Source: Opitutales bacterium
GTDB taxonomy: Bacteria > Verrucomicrobiota > Verrucomicrobiia > Opitutales > UBA953
Reading direction: 5' to 3'
Length of the DNA: 64,000 nt
NCBI GenBank assembly: GCA_030725715.1
Contig: JANRFG010000018.1
Location: 86,599-150,598, forward strand
In this document: piece after piece, positions 12,965-22,601 of the stretch
How positions within the stretch are numbered: the first letter of the stretch is position 1
Layout of the letters: each line of letters opens with the position of its first letter
Notes under the pieces: generated by a model
Databases searched by the model: none
What the model saw: the letters and a program-made list of their open reading frames with translations, nothing else
Told to the model about the DNA's origin: nothing
Made by a program: the position numbers and the translations under genes

Positions 12965-13735
12965 TCAGAAGATGAACTTGGCGTAGACCCGACCCCAGAA
13001 GACCGAACCATTGGTCAGGGTCTGGCCGTCACGGTTATGGGCCCAGTTGACGCCGGCGCCCAGCTCCGGGCCGCGGCCGATCTGGCGGGTGACGTCCAGG
13101 GACGCGCCGGTGTAACCATAGGAGTTCCTGGTCGCATGGACCGAGGTCGAGGCATCACAGATGCCGGCATAGGCCCGGAAGACGAGGTCGCAGCCGGTGA
13201 GGCCGACATTGGAACCGGCGAAGGTCTTGGACCCGGCGACCTCGAAGGTGGTCTGCTTCAGCTCGGTGCTGTAATAGACGTAAGCCGAGGGCTTCATGCC
13301 CAGGTTGGCCAGCGAGACGCCGGCGTAGAATTCGCGGTTCGAGTCGATCTGCGTCACGCCGTCGGCGGCGATCGTGCGGACGGTCGCGGCGGTCATGCGC
13401 TGATGGCCGACGTCGACCTGGCCGAAGGAGAAATCGCGGCGGAGGCCGACGGCGTAGGTACGCTCGAGGGAGTCCGCGTTGAAGAAGCTGCCGTAGATCG
13501 AGACGCCGCTGAGGCCGGGGGCGCTGTAGTCGAGGGTGACGAGGCTCTGGATGAGGCCGTCGCGGTCCGAACGCTCGATGCCGCGGAACACGTTCTTGGC
13601 GTCCCACGAGATGAGGCCGCGAAGGGAGAGGTCGGAGGTCGCGGCCGGCACGGGGGCCGGGGCGACGGTCTGGGCGAGTCCCGCGCCGGCGAAGACAGTT
13701 AGGGCGAGGGCGGTGAGGGCGGGCTTCATGTGCAT
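12965..13735 (-). CDS. Putative outer-membrane beta-barrel protein (TorF/TIGR02001-like)
   Basis: Signal peptide MKPALTALALTVFAGAGLAQ, alternating beta pattern, C-terminal aromatic ...YAKFIF. Confidence 0.6.
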   Translation of the reverse strand: MHMKPALTALALTVFAGAGLAQTVAPAPVPAATSDLSLRGLISWDAKNVFRGIERSDRDGLIQSLVTLDYSAPGLSGVSIYGSFFNADSLERTYAVGLRRDFSFGQVDVGHQRMTAATVRTIAADGVTQIDSNREFYAGVSLANLGMKPSAYVYYSTELKQTTFEVAGSKTFAGSNVGLTGCDLVFRAYAGICDASTSVHATRNSYGYTGASLDVTRQIGRGPELGAGVNWAHNRDGQTLTNGSVFWGRVYAKFIF

Positions 13736-13768
13736 GGGTCTTGGCCTTGATTTCCGCCTAAAACGAAA

Positions 13769-13799
13769 CCGTTGGCAAGCCCCAAGGGGCCGCCAACGG
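13769..13799 (-). terminator. Terminator-like hairpin between icd (flanking upstream operon side) and the outer-membrane gene
   Basis: CCGTTGGC...GCCAACGG with nested GCCCC/GGGGC; followed on the minus strand by TTTCGTTTTAG. Confidence 0.7.
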
Positions 13800-13823
13800 C
13801 GAGGAGGAGGACGGCCGGGCCGT

Positions 13824-15077
13824 TCACATCGACGCGATGATCGCGTCGCCGAACTCCGAGCACTTGATCTCGGTCGCGCCCTGCATCTGGCGGGCGAAGT
13901 CGTAGGTCACGCGGCCGCCGCCGATGGCGCCGTTGAGGCCCTTGAGGACGAGGTCGGCCGCTTCGGTCCAGCCCATGTAGCGGAGCATCATCTCGCCCGA
14001 GAGCACGACGGAACCCGGGTTGACGACGTCCTTGTCGGCGTACTTGGGAGCGGTGCCGTGGGTGGCTTCGAAGATCGCATGGCCGGTGAGGTAGTTGATG
14101 TTGCCGCCGGGAGCGATGCCGATGCCGCCGACCTGGGCCGCGAGGGCGTCGGAGAGGTAGTCGCCGTTCAGGTTGAGCGTGGCGATGACGTCGAAGTCGG
14201 TCGGGCGCGTGAGCACCTGCTGGAGGGTGATGTCGGCGATGGCGTCCTTGATGACGAGGCCGGCGCCGGGCTTGCCTTCGGGGATCTTGCACCAGGGACC
14301 GCCGTCGATCTCGACCGCGCCGAACTCGCTCTTGGCGAGGTCGTAACCCCACTTCATGAAGGCGCCTTCGGTGTACTTCATGATGTTGCCCTTATGGACG
14401 AGGGTCAGCGACTTGCGCTTGTTGGCGATGGCGTACTGGATCGCGGAGCGGATGAGACGCTCCGAACCCGGGCGGGAGACCGGCTTGATGCCGATGCCGA
14501 CCGTGGCGGGCTGCTCGCCGCCGAAGCGGATCTTTTTGAACTCCTTGGGGAAGTTCGTCTTGATGAACTCCAGGGTCTTGAGGGCGATCTCGGAACCGGC
14601 TTCGAAATCGATGCCGGCGTAGATGTCCTCGGTGTTCTCGCGGAAGATGACCATGTCGACCTTGCCGGGATTCTTCACCGGGGAAGGCACGCCGGTGAAC
14701 CACTGCACGGGGCGGAGGCAGACGTAGAGGTCGAGCTGCTGACGGAGCGCGACGTTGAGGGAGCGGATGCCGCCGCCGGTCGGCGTGGTGAGCGGCCCCT
14801 TGATGCCGACGAGGTAATCGCGGAAGGCGGTGAGGGTGGCTTCCGGCAGCCAGTCGCCGGTCTGCTTGAAGGCCTTCTCGCCGGCGAGGACTTCGAGCCA
14901 CTCGATCTTGCGCTTGCCGGCGTAAGCCTTGGCGACCGCGGCGTCGAGGACGCGCACGGAGGCGCGCCAGATGTCCGGACCGGTGCCGTCGCCTTCGATG
15001 AAGGGCACGACGGGATGGTCAGGGACGGTGAGTTTGCCGTTGGCGATGGTGATGCGGCCGGATGCGGGGGTGCTCAT
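13824..15077 (-). CDS. icd: NADP-dependent isocitrate dehydrogenase
   Basis: [58 protein letters not shown]. Confidence 0.95.
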   Translation of the reverse strand: MSTPASGRITIANGKLTVPDHPVVPFIEGDGTGPDIWRASVRVLDAAVAKAYAGKRKIEWLEVLAGEKAFKQTGDWLPEATLTAFRDYLVGIKGPLTTPTGGGIRSLNVALRQQLDLYVCLRPVQWFTGVPSPVKNPGKVDMVIFRENTEDIYAGIDFEAGSEIALKTLEFIKTNFPKEFKKIRFGGEQPATVGIGIKPVSRPGSERLIRSAIQYAIANKRKSLTLVHKGNIMKYTEGAFMKWGYDLAKSEFGAVEIDGGPWCKIPEGKPGAGLVIKDAIADITLQQVLTRPTDFDVIATLNLNGDYLSDALAAQVGGIGIAPGGNINYLTGHAIFEATHGTAPKYADKDVVNPGSVVLSGEMMLRYMGWTEAADLVLKGLNGAIGGGRVTYDFARQMQGATEIKCSEFGDAIIASM

Positions 15078-15156
15078 GGTAAGAAGGGGACATTAGAAAC
15101 CGATTTCCGCCGGACGGTTTCAAGCCAATACGCAGGCGGGCGCCCCGGGAAAAGAA

Positions 15157-15180
15157 AAGGACCCCCTTGCGAGGGTCCTT
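15157..15180 (-). terminator. Rho-independent terminator of the RHH/Lys-tail gene
   Basis: AAGGACCC-N8-GGGTCCTT with TTTTCTTTTCC tail on the minus strand. Confidence 0.75.
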
Positions 15181-15238
15181 GTGATGACCGGGAGTGCCGG
15201 CGCCATCCGCCCCGAGGGACGGAAAAGACTAGGAAGAA

Positions 15239-15634
15239 TTACTTCTTCTTAGCTTTGGTGGCCTTCTTGGCGCTCTTCTTCTTAGCAGCAGCCTTCTTTT
15301 TAGCCATAGGTGTGTCCTTTTTTTGGATCGTTGTTGGGTTTGAGGGCAGCGCCTGAAGCGCCACCCTGACGATACGCCCCACGCTCACCCGGGCGTTGCG
15401 CGCCTGGCGGGTGATACGAGTACGGAGCTCCGACGGTACGCGGAAAGAAACCTGGAGGGACCGGGTGGTCTCCAGGGAAGGACGGGAGTCGTCGTAACGG
15501 TCGAGGGCGAGACGGATCGCCTCGCTCAAAGTGCTGAGACCGGACCGATGCTGGAAGGCGACCACCTCGGAGTGAAGCTTCGGGGGAAGCGACACGGTGA
15601 TCAGGCTTTCGCTCGGGGTTTCGGTTCGGTTCAT
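15239..15634 (-). CDS. Tandem ribbon-helix-helix-like DNA-binding protein with Lys/Ala-rich histone-H1-like C-terminal tail
   Basis: 131 aa: SLITVSLPPKLHSEVVAFQHRSGLSTLSEAIRLALDRY (RHH-like 1), SLQVSFRVPSELRTRITRQARNARVSVGRIVRVALQAL (RHH-like 2), then MAKKKAAAKKKSAKKATKAKKK. Confidence 0.7.
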   Translation of the reverse strand: MNRTETPSESLITVSLPPKLHSEVVAFQHRSGLSTLSEAIRLALDRYDDSRPSLETTRSLQVSFRVPSELRTRITRQARNARVSVGRIVRVALQALPSNPTTIQKKDTPMAKKKAAAKKKSAKKATKAKKK

Positions 15635-15680
15635 CACGTTGCGGTCAACTCTTGATGACGAGTGATAGGTAAAACCTGCG

Positions 15681-15780
15681 CTTGCGCAAGAGGAAACTTT
15701 CATGTCGCCGGAACGTCTCCGACGGCGCGTGGAAAATCCGCGGAGCGGCCGCATCGTAAACATGAAATCGATACGGCCGC
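15681..15780. promoter_or_regulatory. Divergent regulatory region with palindromes
   Basis: Palindrome CTTGCGCAAG (15681-15690) and inverted repeat GCGGCCGCATCG-N12-CGATACGGCCGC (15745-15780, one mismatch) between divergent genes. Confidence 0.5.
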
Positions 15781-15830
15781 GACGCCGACGCGTGGTTGAC
15801 CGGAGCGACGCGCGCGGGCAGGATGCCGGC

Positions 15831-17738
15831 ATGGACGACCCCGCGCACGCCTCCGTCGAAGCCGCGCCGGGCGAGTGGCGGAAGCTCGCCGCCCTCGCGG
15901 CCGCGAGCGGCGTCTTCGGCCTGCTTTCATTGGTCGCGGCGCATTTCGGCGGCGACGGCTCGCCGTGGGCGCTCGCCCTCGTCGGCGCCGCCTGCGTCAC
16001 CGGCGGATGGGACGCCGCGCTCGACGGCTGGGCCGCCCTCCGGCAGCGGCGCATCGACGTCCATCTGCTGATGATCGTCGTGGCGATCGGCGCCTGGATC
16101 GTCGGCGCGCAGTGGGAGGGAGCCCTCCTGCTTTTCCTCTTCTCGACCGCCGGCGCGATCGAACATTACGCGATGGACCGCACCCGCGGGGCCATCGACG
16201 CCCTCCTCGACAAGTCGCCGAAGCATGCCCGCCGACTCGGTCCGGATGACGCCGAAACCGAGGTGCCGGTCGCGGCCCTCCGCCCCGGCGACCGCGTCGC
16301 CATCCTGCCCGGCGAACTGGTGCCGGCGGACGGCAGGGTGCTCTCCGGCGAGAGCGCGGTGGATGAATCCAATCTCACCGGAGAAGCCAGACCGGCCCCG
16401 AAACAGGCCGGCTCCGACGTCGCCGGGGGGACGCTGAACTCCTGGGGCCGCCTGATCGTCGAAGTGACCCGGGGCGAGAAGGACAGCTCGCTCCAACGCA
16501 TCGTCCGGCTCATCCGCGAAGCCCAGGACAGCAAAGCCCCCGCGCAGCGGGCCATCGACAAGTGGGGCGACGGCTACGCCCTCTTCACGCTGTCGGCCGC
16601 CGCCGTCTTCTATCTCTACCTCAGCCTCACGACGCCGGCCGACGCCGTCGGGCAGGCCGCCCCGCTCTACGGCGCGATGACGCTGCTGGTGGTGCTCAGC
16701 CCTTGCGCCCTGGTCCTGTCCGTGCCCTCCGCGGTCCTCGCGGCCATCGCCGCCGGCGCCCGCCAAGGCATCCTCTTCCGCGGCGGCGCCGCCGTGGAAC
16801 GCCTGGCCGACGTCGACTGCGTCTGCTTCGACAAGACGGGGACGCTGACCACCGGAGTCCCCGAGGTGGCGGCGTTGGAAATCTTCCCGGCCGACGCCGA
16901 CCGCGGCCGCGCCCTGAGCGCCCTGCAGACCTTGGAGGCGACGACCACCCATCCCTTCGCCGCCGGGGTCGTCCGCGCCTGCCAGCTCGAAGGCGCCCGC
17001 CTCCTGCCCGTCCAAGGGGTTTCGAATTCTCCCGGCCAAGGCGTCGCCGGCACGGTCGCCGGCGCCCGCTGGAGCGTAGGCACCCGGGAATTCGTCGGCG
17101 GCGCGGCCTTGCCGGCGGCGGCGGTGCCGCCGGGCGCCATCGTCAGCGAGGTCTGGGCCTCCGACGGGAGCGTCACGGTCCGCGCCACGCTCGTCGACCG
17201 GATCCGGGCAGCGAGCCGCCCCACCCTCGCCGCCCTGCACGCGGCGAAGATCCGCACGGTCATGCTCACGGGCGACCGCGAAGAGGCCGCCGCGGCGGCG
17301 GCGCAGCAGCTCGGCATCCAAGCCTACGCGGCGGCGCTCACGCCCGACGCCAAGATGGCCGCCATCCGCGGCTACTCCGCGGAGGGCCACGTGGTCGCGA
17401 TGGTCGGCGACGGCGTCAACGACGCCCCCGGCCTGGCCGCGGCGGACGTCGCCGTCGGCATGGGCGGCCGCGGCAGCGACGCGGCCTTGGAGTCGAGCGA
17501 CGTGGTCCTGATGGACGACCACCTGGAGCGCCTGGTCGACGCGATCGAACTGAGCCGCCGCGCCCGCCGGGCGATCCGCTTCAACATCATCGTGTCGGTC
17601 GGGGCCGCCCTCGGGATGGCGGCTTACGTGATCTTCCGGGGCGCTCCCCTGCCCCTCGCCGTCAGCGTCCACGAAGGCAGCACGGTCGTGGTCTGCCTCA
17701 ATGGCCTGCGCCTGCTCGCCCACCGCCCGCGCCGGTGA
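15831..17738 (+). CDS. P1B-4-type heavy-metal P-type ATPase (CtpD/CoaT/PfeT-like)
   Basis: SPC motif in LSPCALVLSVP, phosphorylation motif FDKTGTLTTG, HP motif TTTHPFA, and C-terminal HEGSTVVVCLNGLRLL, matching the P1B-4 subgroup pattern; no CPC and no N-terminal CxxC. Confidence 0.88.
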   Translation: MDDPAHASVEAAPGEWRKLAALAAASGVFGLLSLVAAHFGGDGSPWALALVGAACVTGGWDAALDGWAALRQRRIDVHLLMIVVAIGAWIVGAQWEGALLLFLFSTAGAIEHYAMDRTRGAIDALLDKSPKHARRLGPDDAETEVPVAALRPGDRVAILPGELVPADGRVLSGESAVDESNLTGEARPAPKQAGSDVAGGTLNSWGRLIVEVTRGEKDSSLQRIVRLIREAQDSKAPAQRAIDKWGDGYALFTLSAAAVFYLYLSLTTPADAVGQAAPLYGAMTLLVVLSPCALVLSVPSAVLAAIAAGARQGILFRGGAAVERLADVDCVCFDKTGTLTTGVPEVAALEIFPADADRGRALSALQTLEATTTHPFAAGVVRACQLEGARLLPVQGVSNSPGQGVAGTVAGARWSVGTREFVGGAALPAAAVPPGAIVSEVWASDGSVTVRATLVDRIRAASRPTLAALHAAKIRTVMLTGDREEAAAAAAQQLGIQAYAAALTPDAKMAAIRGYSAEGHVVAMVGDGVNDAPGLAAADVAVGMGGRGSDAALESSDVVLMDDHLERLVDAIELSRRARRAIRFNIIVSVGAALGMAAYVIFRGAPLPLAVSVHEGSTVVVCLNGLRLLAHRPRR

Positions 17739-17743
17739 ACAAG

Positions 17744-17771
17744 AAGGCCCCCGGGCGAACCCGGAGGCCTT
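17744..17771. terminator. Bidirectional terminator between P-type ATPase and rng
   Basis: AAGGCCCCCGGG-CGAA-CCCGGAGGCCTT between convergent genes. Confidence 0.75.
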
Positions 17772-17792
17772 GCAGTCGGTCGGCCGGGACGC

Positions 17793-19517
<1,725 letters not shown>

Positions 19518-19522
19518 CTCGG

Positions 19523-20857
19523 TCAGGCGGTTAGGCCGGTTGCCGGAGAGCCTCCGTCTTCGCCGCCACCGGCCGAATGCCGGTGAACGCTCTGGACTAG
19601 TCCAAGGAGCAGGAAACAGCTGAGTACGAAAGACCCTCCGTAGCTAAGGAAAGGAAGGGGGACTCCGGTGACGGGCATCAGGCCGATGTTCATGCCGACG
19701 TTGATCACGACGTGCGTGCCGAGCACGACCGCCGCGCCGACCGCCAGCAGGGAGCCGAACCGATCCGTCGTCCGCGCCGCCGTGCGCACGACGCGCCAGA
19801 ACAGCAGGACGAAGGAACCGATCACCAGGAAACCGCCGGTGAAGCCGATCTCCTCGGCCATCCCGGAAAAAAGGAAGTCATTGTGCGCCGCCGCTTCCGG
19901 CAGGTAACCGAAGCGGGCCTGCGTGCCGTTGCCGACGCCCTGCCCGCGGAAACCGCCGCGGCCGACCGCGATGACGGCCTGGTTGACGTTCCAGGTGACG
20001 CCGAGCCCCTTCGGGTCGATGACGTCGGGGGCGACGAAGGACAAGATGCGCTCGCGCTGATAGTCCTTCAGCAGGAAGAACCAGGCTTGCGCCTCGTGCT
20101 GACCGCGGACCGCGCGCACAGGGTCCTTGGACTGCGGATTCGCCTTCGCATACTGGTCGATCCTGGCCGCATATTCGGTCAGGTCGACGGCCACCACGCC
20201 CACCAGCAGGACGGCGGCGGCACCGGCCACCAGGAAGAACCTGGTGGTCAGGCCGGCGACGAACAGCAGGATGAATGAAAGCGGCAGGTAGATGAGCGCA
20301 GAACCTAGGTCCGGCTGCACAAAAATCAAGACAAACGGGACCGCCGCCACGGCGAGGGCGCGCGCCACGGTGCCCCAGGTCGCCCGGAAGGAGCCGATCG
20401 GGGAACGCGCCAGCAAGGCCGCCAGGAAGACGAGCGCGCCGATCTTCGCGAACTCGGAGGGCTGGATCGAGAACGGGCCGAAATCCATCCAGCGACGCGC
20501 CCCGTTGACGCTCCGGATGAAGTCGCCGAGGTTCGTCTTGGCCAGCGCACAGAGCGACACGGGCAGCAGCAGCAGGATGGTGCCGAGATACAGGCGGCGG
20601 GCATGCCGCTGGATGAGCCGGTAATCCAAGGCCGAGACCGCCCAATAGGCGATCCAGCCGATGACCACGAAGACGATCTGCGAGCGGTAGAACGTCGATT
20701 CCCGGGCGCTCCCGGCCGACTGGATCGCGACGATGCCGAGGGTGCTCAGGAAGAGGATGATGACCACCTGGGTCCAGTCCGTCCGCCACGCGAAGTTGGC
20801 GAAATTGTCCCACCAGACCGCGGCCGCAGACCGCTCATCGTCAAGGTTCAGGGACAT
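19523..20857 (-). CDS. rodA: Rod shape-determining protein RodA (SEDS family)
   Basis: SEDS polytopic protein: GARRWMDFGPFSIQPSEFAKIG, GTQARFGYLPEAAAHNDFLFSGMAEEIGF, MTGVPLPFLSYGGSF-type C-terminus. Confidence 0.9.
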   Translation of the reverse strand: MSLNLDDERSAAAVWWDNFANFAWRTDWTQVVIILFLSTLGIVAIQSAGSARESTFYRSQIVFVVIGWIAYWAVSALDYRLIQRHARRLYLGTILLLLPVSLCALAKTNLGDFIRSVNGARRWMDFGPFSIQPSEFAKIGALVFLAALLARSPIGSFRATWGTVARALAVAAVPFVLIFVQPDLGSALIYLPLSFILLFVAGLTTRFFLVAGAAAVLLVGVVAVDLTEYAARIDQYAKANPQSKDPVRAVRGQHEAQAWFFLLKDYQRERILSFVAPDVIDPKGLGVTWNVNQAVIAVGRGGFRGQGVGNGTQARFGYLPEAAAHNDFLFSGMAEEIGFTGGFLVIGSFVLLFWRVVRTAARTTDRFGSLLAVGAAVVLGTHVVINVGMNIGLMPVTGVPLPFLSYGGSFVLSCFLLLGLVQSVHRHSAGGGEDGGSPATGLTA

Positions 20858-20971
20858 GCCCTGAAGAAGCCCGCCCGAGGCTCCGAGGCAAGGCGAACCT
20901 CCCGAAAGGGCTTGCCGAAGGGGCCGGCTCGGCAAGGGTAAGGGCCCGGACCTCCGGTTTTCGCGACGACC

Positions 20972-22408
20972 ATGCCTGTGGCAGCCGACCAAAGCATCCT
21001 CGCCGCCGTGGCGTTCTCCTCCGGAGCCATCGTGGCGTATGCGGTCGCGAAGTGGCGCGAAAACACCCTCGGGACCGTCCGCGAGGCCAGGCTCCGCTCG
21101 GAAGTCGAGCTCGCCCGCCGCGAAGCCACCGTCGAGGCGGCCGAACTCCACGCCCAAGCCGAGGCCGAACAACACTCCGCCGAGCGGGCGATGGCCGACG
21201 CCGAAGCCGCGGCCGCCGAAGCCGCCGAACTCGGCCGAGAGAACGCCCGGCAACGAGACCATCTCCTGCGCGAGCTCCAACGCCTCGCCAAGGTGACGCC
21301 CGAAGAGGCCCGCGCCCTCCTCCTCGACCATCTCCGCGAAGAGTACGACGACGAGGCCCAGCACCTCCGCCGCAGCCTGCTCGAGCAGGTCGAACAGGAC
21401 ATCGACGACGAGGCCCGCCGCACGCTGCTCTCGGCGATGCAACGCCTGACGACCTCCACGACGCAGGACGCGACCGCCCTCTCCGTCTCCCTGCCGAACG
21501 AGGACATGAAGGGCCGCCTGATCGGCCGCGAAGGCCGCAACATCCGCACCTTCGAACAGACGACGGGCGCGACCCTGCTCATCGACGAGACCCCCGGCCT
21601 GGCGATGGTCTCCTGCTTCGACCCCGTCCGCCGCGAGATCGCGCGTATCGCGCTGGAACGCATCGTGAAGGACGGCCGCATCTCGCCGGCGCTCATCGAG
21701 GACAGCGTCCGTCTCGCGGGCGACGAAGTCGTCAAGCACGCCCGCCGCCTCGGCCGCGACGCCGTGCGCGACCTCGGCCTGCCGCCCATGGACGCCGCCG
21801 TCGAAGAACTGCTCGGCCGCCTGCACTTCCGCCTGTCTTCCAACCAGAACACGCTCGCGCATTCCGTCGAGGTCGCCCAACTCTGCGCGATGCTCGCCGC
21901 GGAGATCGGCATCGACCCGGTGCCCGCCAAACGCGCCGGCCTGCTGCACGACCTCGGCAAGGCCATCGAGGCGGAAGCCGGCTCGAGCCACGCGCTCGCC
22001 GGCGCCGCCCTGCTCCGCCGGCTCGGCGAGGATACGCGCGTCGTGAACGCCGTCGCCGCGCACCATCGCGAGGTCCCGGCCGAAAGCCTGTATGCTCCGT
22101 TGGTGATGATCGCCGACGCCGCCTCCGGTTCCCGCCCCGGCGCCCGCTCCTCCACCCTCGAGTCCTACGCCCAGCGTGTCCGTCTCCTGGAGGAGGTCGC
22201 CCTCGCCTTCGACGGCGTCCGGGAGGCCTACGCCTTCCAGTCCGGCCGCGAACTCCGGGTCATCGTGGACCCAGGCAAGGTCGACGACTTCGGGGCGACC
22301 GAACTGGCCCGCCGCCTCCGCCTGAAGGTGGAAGAGACACTATCCTACCAAGGTACCGTCAAGATCGTGCTGATTCGTGAACAAAGGTTCACGGAAGAGG
22401 CCCGCTGA
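20972..22408 (+). CDS. rny: Ribonuclease Y
   Basis: N-terminal TM plus coiled coil, KH GRLIGREGRNIRTFEQTTGATLLIDETP, HD domain HSVEVAQLCAMLAAE...GLLHDLGKAIE. Confidence 0.93.
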   Translation: MPVAADQSILAAVAFSSGAIVAYAVAKWRENTLGTVREARLRSEVELARREATVEAAELHAQAEAEQHSAERAMADAEAAAAEAAELGRENARQRDHLLRELQRLAKVTPEEARALLLDHLREEYDDEAQHLRRSLLEQVEQDIDDEARRTLLSAMQRLTTSTTQDATALSVSLPNEDMKGRLIGREGRNIRTFEQTTGATLLIDETPGLAMVSCFDPVRREIARIALERIVKDGRISPALIEDSVRLAGDEVVKHARRLGRDAVRDLGLPPMDAAVEELLGRLHFRLSSNQNTLAHSVEVAQLCAMLAAEIGIDPVPAKRAGLLHDLGKAIEAEAGSSHALAGAALLRRLGEDTRVVNAVAAHHREVPAESLYAPLVMIADAASGSRPGARSSTLESYAQRVRLLEEVALAFDGVREAYAFQSGRELRVIVDPGKVDDFGATELARRLRLKVEETLSYQGTVKIVLIREQRFTEEAR

Positions 22409-22456
22409 GGGACTTTCTTGTTGTTAAGGGAGAGGGGGTAGTTATTCACATGGGTT

Positions 22457-22569
22457 CCGGGAGTCTCTCCCGGGTCATTTCGGCACCCCAAGGAGGTTCG
22501 TCCTCCGTCACCAAGGGTCCGACAAACCGCGTCGCCGTTCCACAACGGAGCGGCCGCATCATCAGGCCG
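22457..22569 (+). promoter_or_regulatory. Structured 5' leader of the Arg-rich/RGG protein (four predicted hairpins)
   Basis: CCGGGAG-TCT-CTCCCGG (22457-22473); GGAGG-TTCGT-CCTCC (22492-22506); CCGTT-CCAC-AACGG (22535-22548); CGGCC-N9-GGCCG (22551-22569). Confidence 0.45.
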
Positions 22570-22601
22570 GCCACAACGAAGGTCGCCCCAACACAAGCAA
22601 C

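Noticed and set aside
20858-22066. N-terminal extension of the 847-aa ORF containing RodA
   Set aside because: Overlaps rny antisense; RodA itself starts at MSLNLDDERS (20857).
22345-22596. 83-aa minus-strand ORF in the rny/RGG spacer
   Set aside because: Overlaps the rny 3' end, no domain, and the region is better explained as a structured leader.
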